In this document: positions 16,929 through 23,761 of the stretch, one piece after another
How the letters are laid out: every line of letters starts with the position of its first letter
Position numbering within the stretch: the first letter of the stretch is position 1
Source of the DNA: CAZDVQ01 sp964508975
GTDB lineage: Bacteria > Bacteroidota > Bacteroidia > Chitinophagales > Saprospiraceae
DNA: 64,000 bases
Assembly: GCA_964508975.1 (NCBI GenBank)
Contig: CAZDVQ010000010.1
Location: forward strand, 32,854 to 96,853
Reading direction: 5' to 3'
Notes under the pieces: generated by a model
What the model saw: only the letters and a program-made list of their open reading frames with translations
Told to the model about the DNA's origin: nothing
Databases searched by the model: none
Translations under genes and position numbers: made by a program

Positions 16929-17297
16929 CTATAAATCAGCTATTAACTGCGTTATTCGTTTGGTAGCTTTTGCGTAAGTATCGACTTCCTCGTTTTTTAA
17001 TCGAATAACCTTATAGCCAAGTTTTTCAAGAAACTGATCTCGATCCCTATCATATTCCTTAGTCGTTTCGTGGATTTCGCCGTCCAGTTCAATCACCAAA
17101 CGGATGGAAGTGCAAATAAAATCAACGATATATACTAGGTTCCTGCCGTCCTTACAGCCATGAACAATTGGATGTTGCCGCCTGAATTTTAATCCGCCTA
17201 TATTTTTACCCCGTAGAATACTCCATACTATACCCTCTACGGTAGTTGGGGTTTTTCTTAGCTGCCTGCAATGGTCTAGTGTCTTAAATTGCTTCAT
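16929..17297 (-). CDS. DUF559 nuclease-like protein (Vsr/PD-(D/E)xK fold)
   Basis: 122 residues from the ATG at 17297 (MKQFKTLDHCRQLR), chosen because the family usually opens with a short RxLRKxPT helix. Visible marks are LRKTPTTVEGIVWSILRGKNIGGLKFRRQHPIV, then YIVDFICTSIRLVIELDG and a late EKLGYKVIRLKNEEV. These are the conserved elements of DUF559, a small restriction-endonuclease-like family related to very short patch repair enzymes. The D of VDF and the E-x-D of IELDG are the expected metal-site acids. There is an unusual insertion HGCKDGRNLVY before the strand. The gene sits exactly between inverted arrays of family B repeats, suggesting a mobile or repeat-linked unit. Confidence 0.82.
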   Translation of the reverse strand: MKQFKTLDHCRQLRKTPTTVEGIVWSILRGKNIGGLKFRRQHPIVHGCKDGRNLVYIVDFICTSIRLVIELDGEIHETTKEYDRDRDQFLEKLGYKVIRLKNEEVDTYAKATKRITQLIADL

Positions 17298-17395
17298 ATG
17301 GCAAAAATAATGACTAACTTCCAATGCAGTAGGTTATAATATATTCCTGAAAATCGTTATTTCGTGATAATGTACTTTACCTATAAAACTACCTC

Positions 17396-17757
17396 ACCAC
17401 CCGGCCGAGCTCTGCTCGGCCCAACCCCCGCTACCAGCGGCGCATAGCGCCTGCGCAGTGGAGGGGGTCGGCACGTAGTGCCGGGGGGAGGCGCAATTTA
17501 TAGATGAGGGCAGAGAGCATAGTGCAGAGTATTTCGGCCGAGAGTAGCTCGGCCCAACCCCCGCTACCAGCGGCGCATAGCGCCTGCGCAGTGGAGGGGG
17601 TNNNNNNNNNNNNNNNNNNNNNNNNNNNNNNNNNNNNNNNNNNNNNNNNNNNNNNNNNNNNNNNNNNNNNNNNNNNNNNNNNNNNNNNNNNNNNNNNNNN
17701 NGCGCATAGCGCCTGCGCAGTGGAGGGGGTCGGCACGTAGTGCCGGGGGGAGGCGCT
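17396..17757 (-). repeat. Family B GC-rich repeat array, right arm (inverted, interrupted by gap)
   Basis: The same repeat as the left arm but in the opposite orientation, starting with GGCCGAGCTCTGCTCGGCC at about 17402. At least two units can be seen before the gap and the end of a third after it. The last unit abuts, and overlaps by two bases, the stop codon of xseA. Confidence 0.85.
17602..17701. other. Assembly gap (100 Ns)
   Basis: Exactly 100 undefined bases inside the right family B array. The round number means the real length is unknown. The gap likely reflects collapse of near-identical repeat units, so the number of units in this arm cannot be given. Confidence 0.98.
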
Positions 17758-18955
17758 AAAAACGTTCATCGCTCTCCCGAACCACCCTTACCGTCCCATC
17801 GGCAAATTGAATCTCCAATTGGTCCTGGTCTTGGCTGTCGTGGACACTGCTGATGAGTTGCCCTTGTTTATACACCAACGCGTAACCTCGTTTTAATATA
17901 GCGGCTGGGTCCAGTATCTTGATACGCTCGGCCACAAATTCTAGTTTTTGCTGCTGCTGTTGGATGTACCGCTTGCTTTCCCGTTGTACTTGTTCTTCCA
18001 ACACGATGAGCTTGCGGTTAGCTAGTTCAATATTGCGCTTACCCAGACTTACAATTTGGGCAAACAACTGTTCGGTATTCCCTTCTGCCTCCGCAATATG
18101 GTTAATTAGGAAAGCAGCCACCGCCGTTGGCGTTTTCAACGCGGTATGTGCCACCTCGTCGGCTAGGCTTCGGTCAATTTCATGACCAATACCCGTTATG
18201 ACTGGGATGGGGCAGTTTGCAATACTTTTGCATAGTTCCAAATGATCAAAAGCAGCTAGGTCAAGCTTTGAACCACCGCCCCGTACCAGTACTATAGCAT
18301 CAAAGTGTTGCTTGGCGTACTGTACTTGCTCTAAAGCTCGTATAATTTCGTTGGCAGCGCCATCGCCTTGAACTGCGGCGTTGAAAAACTTGGCTTTAAA
18401 GGTGTAACCGTAAGGATTGTCGCGGAGTTGTACCAGTAAGTCTTTCAAGCCTGCCGCCTTGGCCGATGATATAATAGCCAGTTGGCGGGGCACTAAAGCA
18501 AGGGGCTTGGTTTTATTCAAGTGTATCAAACCGCTTTTAACTAGAGCCTCGTAGTTTTGCATACGGATACGCTCTAGCTGACCCAGGCTAAAACTAGGGT
18601 CAACATCCTGAATCTCTGCCTTTAAGCCGTAGCGTTCGTGAAAGCTCAGCTGTATTTGCAGCATCACTTCTTGACCTTTTTGCAGGAGGGATTCCAGCAA
18701 TTCGGCCCCAACTTTAGCCCTGATTTTCACGAAGGTCGACTGCCAGATGACCGCATCGAGTTGTGCGTTGATACTTTCCGATTGGTCTTTATCCACCAGG
18801 GTAATATAAGCCCCAACCTTTGAACGACCTACCTGGGCTATCTCGGCTTTTACCCAAATGGCTTTGGCGTAATTGGCCGCGATAACTTGCTTGATATGCC
18901 GACAAACGGTGGCTAAATCGTGTACTTCCCGCGATGCATCTGGCTGATCTGACAT
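17756..18955 (-). CDS. xseA: Exodeoxyribonuclease VII large subunit
   Basis: 399 residues, normal for the Bacteroidota type. It starts with an OB-fold nucleic-acid binding domain (KAIWVKAEIAQVGRSKVGAYITLVD, about residues 30-120), followed by the catalytic core with IISSAKAAGLKDLLVQL, VRGGGSKLDLAAFDHL and TGIGHEIDRSLADEVAHTALKTPTAVAAFL. The enzyme degrades single-stranded DNA from both ends together with the small subunit XseB. The xseB gene is not visible downstream, where the family B array and the gap begin. The start lies three bases after the gldC stop, so it is the last gene of a four-gene operon. Confidence 0.95.
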   Translation of the reverse strand: MSDQPDASREVHDLATVCRHIKQVIAANYAKAIWVKAEIAQVGRSKVGAYITLVDKDQSESINAQLDAVIWQSTFVKIRAKVGAELLESLLQKGQEVMLQIQLSFHERYGLKAEIQDVDPSFSLGQLERIRMQNYEALVKSGLIHLNKTKPLALVPRQLAIISSAKAAGLKDLLVQLRDNPYGYTFKAKFFNAAVQGDGAANEIIRALEQVQYAKQHFDAIVLVRGGGSKLDLAAFDHLELCKSIANCPIPVITGIGHEIDRSLADEVAHTALKTPTAVAAFLINHIAEAEGNTEQLFAQIVSLGKRNIELANRKLIVLEEQVQRESKRYIQQQQQKLEFVAERIKILDPAAILKRGYALVYKQGQLISSVHDSQDQDQLEIQFADGTVRVVRESDERF

Positions 18956-18958
18956 TGG

Positions 18959-19324
18959 CTACTTGTTTTCGGGCGTCAGGATGCCAGTTTTCTCGCCGAA
19001 ATACTGGGCAAACTGCTGCATGTTGTTGGCCAACTCCGTGTTCTTGGTGGCTTTCAAATAGGTATCGGCCAGGCCACGCAGGGTGTGGAACATCATGCGG
19101 TCCATTTCCTGCACCTGGAAATCGTTGGTCCAGAGGTCAATTTTCAAGGTGTCGCGGTGTTCTTTATCGAACAAGGCCAGCAACATGGCTTTACATTCCT
19201 GTGGTTTTTGGGCCTCTGGGGCATCGTCGGCATCCCACCAGATTTCGGCAGGGGTTTGCGTTTGGTCGAGGCCTATTTTGATGCGAATTTGAGAGTAACG
19301 GCTGATAATAGGTGTATCTGACAT
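18959..19324 (-). CDS. gldC: Gliding motility protein GldC
   Basis: 121 residues from the ATG at 19324 (MSDTPIISRYSQIRIKIGLDQ). An upstream in-frame ATG would add 23 residues that overlap the neighbour and is rejected. Strands SQIRIKIGLDQTQTPAEIWWDADDAP and the block KAMLLALFDKEHRDTLKIDLWTNDFQVQEMDRMMFHTLRGLADTY match GldC of Flavobacterium johnsoniae and relatives, a small cytoplasmic protein conserved in gliding and T9SS-bearing Bacteroidota. Its molecular job is not well defined. It overlaps no neighbour and is separated from the DinB-like gene by only two bases. Confidence 0.88.
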   Translation of the reverse strand: MSDTPIISRYSQIRIKIGLDQTQTPAEIWWDADDAPEAQKPQECKAMLLALFDKEHRDTLKIDLWTNDFQVQEMDRMMFHTLRGLADTYLKATKNTELANNMQQFAQYFGEKTGILTPENK

Positions 19325-19326
19325 GG

Positions 19327-19881
19327 TTATGTGTTTGCAGGTTTTGAATCGCGTTGTATAATGTGTTCGTGGTGCGCCACGTGATAAATGCAAAAGTAAA
19401 TCATTTCGCGCAAGGTGATTTTGCCCAAAATCGGGTGGGGGAGCAACAGCGTGTCTAGCTCCTCAGCGCTGCAACGCGCTATTTTGTGGTTCAATTGTTC
19501 CACTTGTTGCGTCAACTTTTGGATCAGCTTTTCGCGTGCGCTAAACGCCACCGGTTTAGGAATATACGGTGCAGTGGCCTTCTGGCCGGCCGCAATCTTT
19601 TGGCTGTATTTGGTCACGATGTCGGCATAGCTTTTCGGACTGCGATTCATCTTGCCGAAAACCAAGCGCAGCAAGAATTTAGGCAGGCTAAAGGCCAAAA
19701 TAACGGGTGCCAAGCTTTTGTTCATGTGCGCCAGTTGCATACCTGCCGACCATTTGTCGGGCTGGTGGTACACAAATGCAGACTCGTCCATTTGTTGAAG
19801 CAAGTGGATAAACTGCTGGTGCTGTTGGAGCATGGCCGATTGCAGTTGGGCCTGGTCCATCTGGGCGGGATAGTCGTGCAT
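19327..19881 (-). CDS. DinB-like four-helix protein
   Basis: 184 residues with the all-helical DinB/YfiT-like pattern. HHQPDKWSAGMQLAHMNKSL is the first metal-site segment and ITLREMIYFCIYHVAHHEHII the last, giving three potential metal-binding histidines of the DinB_2 type. The family comprises metal-dependent transferases and hydrolases, including thiol-dependent enzymes, but the substrate here is unknown. It is the second gene in the operon with gldC and xseA. Confidence 0.78.
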   Translation of the reverse strand: MHDYPAQMDQAQLQSAMLQQHQQFIHLLQQMDESAFVYHQPDKWSAGMQLAHMNKSLAPVILAFSLPKFLLRLVFGKMNRSPKSYADIVTKYSQKIAAGQKATAPYIPKPVAFSAREKLIQKLTQQVEQLNHKIARCSAEELDTLLLPHPILGKITLREMIYFCIYHVAHHEHIIQRDSKPANT

Positions 19882-19890
19882 AAAAATCGT

Positions 19891-20502
19891 TTATTTCGAC
19901 AATTGTTCCAAGGCGTACTCGTAAAAACCGCGATCGTCGGCAATGCGTTTTTGCCAGTTGATGTCCTTGATCACGATTTTGGTATCTAGGCTGCCGTTCC
20001 ATTCAACCTTGAAGCCAACTGCTTGAAGTGCATCCACAACTACCTTGCTAACGGCTTGAGCATCAGCGGTTTCACCGCCAAAACTGCCAAAGCAGAGGTA
20101 AAGTTCATGATCTTCGATAGCACCGTCAATGTCTTGACTGTTGTAAAAACAGTAACCAATAGCCTTGATATTGCTACCCATCAGGATGTCGTAAATCTCC
20201 CAAGAATCTTGTAGGCCGTCGGCAATTTCAAAGCCAGCGTTGTGCAGCGCGATTACCTTGTGTTGGTGCATGGTGTCAAAAGCGGCAGCCAGTTTATCAA
20301 AATCGGTGCTGGCGGGCCAGGTTTGTTCGTTGGCAATGGCACCATCATAGGCCGCTTTCACGGCGTTCACCAGCCAATCGCCATCAAACTCTTCCTCGGC
20401 AAACATATCCTCGATGGTATCGAGCATTTCCTCCTCATCGTAAAAACCGGTGCGGGCGAGGAGTTCAATTTCTTCCTGCATTTCTTGTTGTAAAGCGTCC
20501 AT
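19891..20502 (-). CDS. Acidic hypothetical protein (possible DUF6891)
   Basis: 203 residues, strongly acidic, with no signal peptide or membrane segment. The opening EEIELLARTGFYDEEEMLDTIEDMF and the central blocks NAGFEIADGLQDSWEI and GYCFYNSQDIDGAIEDHELYLCFGSFGG resemble the DUF6891 group, a family without known function. I recall this match from pattern only. It begins the operon that continues through the DinB-like gene, gldC and xseA with gaps of 2-9 bases. A CTATCTTTGC box about 33 bp upstream may be the operon promoter. Confidence 0.7.
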   Translation of the reverse strand: MDALQQEMQEEIELLARTGFYDEEEMLDTIEDMFAEEEFDGDWLVNAVKAAYDGAIANEQTWPASTDFDKLAAAFDTMHQHKVIALHNAGFEIADGLQDSWEIYDILMGSNIKAIGYCFYNSQDIDGAIEDHELYLCFGSFGGETADAQAVSKVVVDALQAVGFKVEWNGSLDTKIVIKDINWQKRIADDRGFYEYALEQLSK

Positions 20503-20584
20503 GTAATTTGTTGACTACTGGGTTAAAAGAGGCTGCAAAGATAGGGTAAATAGTTAATAGTTATAAGGTAAGAGTTATGAGTTT

Positions 20585-20669
20585 GGGCTGTCCAAACCCC
20601 CGCTACAAACTGACGCATAGCGGCAGTGCAGTGGAGGGGGTCGACGCAACGCGGCGGGGGGAGGCGCAC
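20585..20669 (-). repeat. Solo family B repeat unit
   Basis: A single degenerate unit with the marks CCCCCGCTAC, CAGTGGAGGGGGTCG and CGGGGGGAGGCGCA of family B, in the orientation of the right-hand array. It shows that the family B repeat also exists outside the DUF559 locus. Confidence 0.7.
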
Positions 20670-20695
20670 GAAAGGAGTGAGGAGTTGTTTTTTTC

Positions 20696-20825
20696 TTTTT
20701 GGGCGTTGCGCCGCTATGCGTCGCCGCTGTCTTTCGGGGTTCGCTGCGCTCCGTGCTACGCACCGCGGCATACGCCGCGCCCTTCAGCCAGCTAACGCGG
20801 AAAACGGCGGCAAAGCCACCGTTTT
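20696..20825 (+). repeat. Family A GC-rich hairpin element, copy A8
   Basis: Plus-orientation copy: TTTTTGGGCGTTGCG, core CGCTCCGTGCTACGCACC, hairpin CGCGGCATACGCCGCG and CAGCTAACGCG, then an extra imperfect terminal hairpin, AAAACGGCGGCAAAGCC with CACCGTTTTT. Confidence 0.8.
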
Positions 20826-20865
20826 TAATGGTTAATGATAAAGGGTTAATGGTTAATGGTTTCTT

Positions 20866-21008
20866 GGCCTAGCAGCCTGGAGGGCAGCCGCAACGCGGCT
20901 GGTGCGTAGCACGGAGCACAGCGAACCACGAAGTGCTCCGTAAGGGAGCGAAGCGACCGAACGAACCCCGTAAGGGTGCGGCGGCGCAACGCGACGCAGG
21001 CCCCAAAA
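20866..21008 (-). repeat. Family A GC-rich hairpin element, copy A9
   Basis: A minus-orientation copy facing A8 across a 40-bp AT-rich stretch (GGTTAATG-type repeats), so the two form an inverted pair. It begins GGCCTAGCAGCCTGGAGGGC and ends GGCCCCAAAAAAG. Confidence 0.75.
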
Positions 21009-21164
21009 AAGAAAAATGATTGACTGAATAAATGAGCAAACGACTTAGGAGTTTTTGCGTTTCCGGTCCTTCACAATTTTTACCCTTTACCAATTTTCAC
21101 CTTTTACCAATATTACCCATTTTCACCCTTCCCCCATTTTTTGCGAATACCTAATTTTTAGCGA

Positions 21165-21200
21165 TTTTGACAACATATGAACCTTTTTGAGTACATTTGC
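21165..21200 (+). promoter_or_regulatory. Bacteroidota-type promoter of the toxin-antitoxin pair
   Basis: A -33 TTTTGAC (21165-21171) and a -7 TACATTTG box (21192-21199) are 22 bp apart, close to the usual Bacteroidota spacing. The position places the transcription start about 18 bp before the ATG at 21224, and rules out the earlier in-frame start inside the promoter. Confidence 0.6.
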
Positions 21201-21223
21201 CTTGTATTATTAAAATAGTATTC

Positions 21224-21454
21224 ATGACAGTTTTTGATAAGCCATTAAGTAATTTACAAATTGAGTTGCTTCAACTCTATAGCCAAAATGTAGCCGATGC
21301 TGATTTACAGGCTATCAAGCGCTTGTTGGCAAAGTACTTTGCAGATCAAGCCTCTGACGAAATGGACAAGTTGTGGACCTCGCAAAATTGGTCTGAAAAA
21401 ACGATGGACGAATGGCTAGAAGGGGATAAGAAACAAGATGATACGCATCATTAA
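21224..21454 (+). CDS. Putative antitoxin of a PIN-type toxin-antitoxin pair
   Basis: 76 residues from the ATG at 21224 (MTVFDKPLSNLQIELLQLYSQ). It is mostly helical and rather acidic, with a central LQAIKRLLAKYFADQASDEMDKLW and a charged tail. The N-terminal part is a plausible DNA-binding helix region and the tail a plausible toxin-wrapping segment, as in other PIN-toxin partners. Recognition rests mainly on context: its stop lies two bases from the start of the toxin gene. No specific antitoxin family can be named with confidence. Confidence 0.7.
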   Translation: MTVFDKPLSNLQIELLQLYSQNVADADLQAIKRLLAKYFADQASDEMDKLWTSQNWSEKTMDEWLEGDKKQDDTHH

Positions 21455-21456
21455 AT

Positions 21457-21876
21457 ATGAGAGTTGTACTTGATACGAACAGTTTACTGGTTTCTATTGG
21501 GCGTATGTCGCAGTATAGACCTATATTCGATGCATTGATTAATGGTCAATATAAACTGTTGATTTCAAATGATATACTAAATGAATATCAAGAAATTATT
21601 GCACAAAAGACGAATTGGAATGTTTCCAGTAATGTGGCTGGTTTCCTACTGAGATCTCCAGATGTGGAAAAGATTGAAATATATTTTAAGTGGTCTATGA
21701 TTACAAAAGATGCGGACGATAATAAATTTGTGGATTGTGCGCTTAATGGACAGGCTGATTACCTTGTAACAGATGACAAACATTTTAATGTATTAAACCA
21801 GATAGGATTCCCCCCTTTGAAAATTTTGAAAACTCAAGCTTTTCTAGATTTGATTAAGCAAAACTATTTCGAATAG
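21457..21876 (+). CDS. PIN-domain toxin ribonuclease (COG1569-like)
   Basis: 139 residues. It opens with the PIN signature MRVVLDTNSLLVSIG (first acidic residue D6), has the ISNDILNEYQEII block and, near the end, ITKDADDNKFVDCALNGQADYLVTDDKHF with the remaining metal-binding aspartates. These are the marks of the small PIN toxins that cut RNA in VapC-like systems, here of the branch listed as putative toxin-antitoxin toxin component of PIN family. The preceding gene is the likely antitoxin. The pair is AT-rich relative to its neighbours and isolated, which fits horizontal acquisition. Confidence 0.85.
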   Translation: MRVVLDTNSLLVSIGRMSQYRPIFDALINGQYKLLISNDILNEYQEIIAQKTNWNVSSNVAGFLLRSPDVEKIEIYFKWSMITKDADDNKFVDCALNGQADYLVTDDKHFNVLNQIGFPPLKILKTQAFLDLIKQNYFE

Positions 21877-21933
21877 TCTACGCCACAAACCCGTTTTGCT
21901 GCATCTACCTCTACACACCAACCTTTATTTACC

Positions 21934-23613
21934 ATGAAAAAAATCTTGAGCCTACTTTTCTTATGCGTAGGCAGCCTGAATCTCTGGGCACAAATACCCG
22001 AAAAAGAAGTGACCACCAGTATCAAGGAAGTGAAACTTCACATGAACAACGCTCTGCTAACCCACGAGCGGAGCCTGCAATTACCCGCTGGTAAAACCCG
22101 ACTGATTTTCACCGGTCTTTCACCTAAACTCATCGCCAGTAGCGTACGCCTGGAAGGAAACTCGGGCTTGCGCACCCTTTCCCTGACCTCGAACGTGAAT
22201 TTCCTGAAAGAACAAGTAGATTCCGACGTGGTGAAACGCACCCGCGATACCCTAAGACTGGTACAGGAGCAAACTAGTGCTTACGCCGACGAGCTGGATG
22301 CCTACCGCATCGAGAAAGAAATGCTGAACCGCAACCAATCCATGGCGGGCACACAAACCGGCGTTACTGCTGCCGAGCTCACCCGCATGGCCGATTTGTT
22401 CCGCACCAGAATGCTCGAAATCAACAAGAAAATGTCGATCCTGAGCCGGGCCATCACCCAGGAACAGGAGAAGATGAACCGCCTAAACATGCAGCTCAAC
22501 GCGCTGAATGCCCGCACACAACCCACCTCCGAGATTTACGCGCTGATTGATTTACCCAAGGCCACTACCGTTGAGCTCGACCTCAGTTACGTGGTGACAG
22601 ATTGCGGCTGGTCGCCCGTGTACGATATTAAAACTAATGGGCTATCCGATAAAATTGACCTGCTGTACCGGGCTATGGCCTACAACAACACGGGCATCGA
22701 CTGGGTGAACGTGAAACTCATGCTCTCTACTGCCGACCCTATGCAGTCGGCACGCCAACCCGTTATGCTGCCTTGGCGCTTGAGCGATGCCGCTATGGTA
22801 CAAATCCAGCATAATCGCTACAATGAGTACCAGCAAATGGCCGCGCCTGCTATGCCTGGTGCAGGCTACCTAAACAATGATGTTAACCATGATTTGAATC
22901 CTTACATTGGGGGAGCTATCACGGGCGGTACTGGTGCCAACATCGTCATGGAAACCGTCGATGTACCCGAAATGTCAACCGACTTCCCTATCGAGGAGTT
23001 GTACACCATTCCAGCCGACCGCAAGCCTTACTCCATTGATATCAAGAGCTTTACGCTCGATGCATCCTTCCAGCATTATGCTGTGCCCAAAATGGAAAAA
23101 GATGTATTCTTGATGGCTAGCATCGTAGGCTGGGAACGCCTCGACCTGATTGCTGGTCCCGTTTACCTCTACAACGAAGGCCGCTACCAAGGCGAATCTT
23201 ACCTGGATACCCGCAACCTAGAAGATACCCTTAAAATATCACTGGGTATCGACCAGAAAGTGGTGCTCACCCGTACCAAAAAAGACGAGTTGAACTCTAG
23301 GCAGGTGTTGGGTAACTACAAAAAAGCTAACCTGAGCTGGGATATCAACATCCGCAACAACCACACGCACCCAATTCAGATTATCATTTTTGACCAAATT
23401 CCACTCTCAGAAGACAAGGAAGTAACCGTTAGCCTCAATAACGATGGCGGCGCTACCCTCAACGCTGTGACTGGCGAGCTGAAATGGGACCTCAAACTCG
23501 GTGCCTCGGAGAAGAAAACGGTTAACTTTAGCTATCAAGTTAAATATCCTAAAAACAGGACTTTTGACCTGGGCGGCCAGAAACGGAAAATGGCTAATCC
23601 AAGATTTTATTAG
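21934..23613 (+). CDS. DUF4139 (mucoidy inhibitor MuiA-like) secreted protein
   Basis: 559 residues. A signal peptide (MKKILSLLFLCVGSLNLWAQ) is followed by a DUF4140-like N-terminal domain (VTTSIKEVKLHMNNALLTHERSLQLPAGKTRLIFTGLSP), a long coiled coil at about 90-190, and the DUF4139 beta domain at about 200-555 with LSYVVTDCGWSPVYDIK, NNTGIDWVNVKLMLSTADP and the end DINIRNNHTHPIQIIIFDQIPLSEDKEV. Related proteins have been linked to mucoidy in enterobacteria, but the mechanism is unknown. It is likely periplasmic or surface attached. The gene is monocistronic. Confidence 0.85.
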   Translation: MKKILSLLFLCVGSLNLWAQIPEKEVTTSIKEVKLHMNNALLTHERSLQLPAGKTRLIFTGLSPKLIASSVRLEGNSGLRTLSLTSNVNFLKEQVDSDVVKRTRDTLRLVQEQTSAYADELDAYRIEKEMLNRNQSMAGTQTGVTAAELTRMADLFRTRMLEINKKMSILSRAITQEQEKMNRLNMQLNALNARTQPTSEIYALIDLPKATTVELDLSYVVTDCGWSPVYDIKTNGLSDKIDLLYRAMAYNNTGIDWVNVKLMLSTADPMQSARQPVMLPWRLSDAAMVQIQHNRYNEYQQMAAPAMPGAGYLNNDVNHDLNPYIGGAITGGTGANIVMETVDVPEMSTDFPIEELYTIPADRKPYSIDIKSFTLDASFQHYAVPKMEKDVFLMASIVGWERLDLIAGPVYLYNEGRYQGESYLDTRNLEDTLKISLGIDQKVVLTRTKKDELNSRQVLGNYKKANLSWDINIRNNHTHPIQIIIFDQIPLSEDKEVTVSLNNDGGATLNAVTGELKWDLKLGASEKKTVNFSYQVKYPKNRTFDLGGQKRKMANPRFY

Positions 23614-23721
23614 GTTTTAGGGATTAGGTTTTAGGGATTAGAAATAATCACTACTATACAATAAATGTTGAATTACCTTGCTAGCCCCTAATACCTATCC
23701 CCTAATACCTAAAACCTCAAT

Positions 23722-23761
23722 AAACAAAACAGGGCTTGCGAAGCAAGCCCTGTTTTGTTTA
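23722..23761. terminator. Bidirectional terminator between DUF4139 gene and ygiQ
   Basis: A perfect hairpin with arms AAACAAAACAGGGCTTGC and GCAAGCCCTGTTTTGTTT separated by GAA lies between two convergent genes. The last three bases include the stop codon of ygiQ. Confidence 0.9.

Noticed and set aside
16524..17757. Family B arrays as a CRISPR array
   Set aside because: Units are 116 bp, contiguous and without unique spacers, and no cas genes are near.
17431..17769. Open frames crossing the N run
   Set aside because: They exist only because undefined bases contain no stop codons. The visible parts are family B repeats, not coding sequence.
18959..19393. A longer GldC starting at 19393
   Set aside because: The extra 23 residues overlap the DinB-like gene and do not fit the family. 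The ATG at 19324 gives the normal length.
20577..21093. Frames within GC-rich elements that encode arginine- and alanine-rich peptides such as FAALRATHRG
   Set aside because: The same peptide strings recur in several intergenic repeats in different frames and both orientations. They come from the hairpin sequences and lack start signals.
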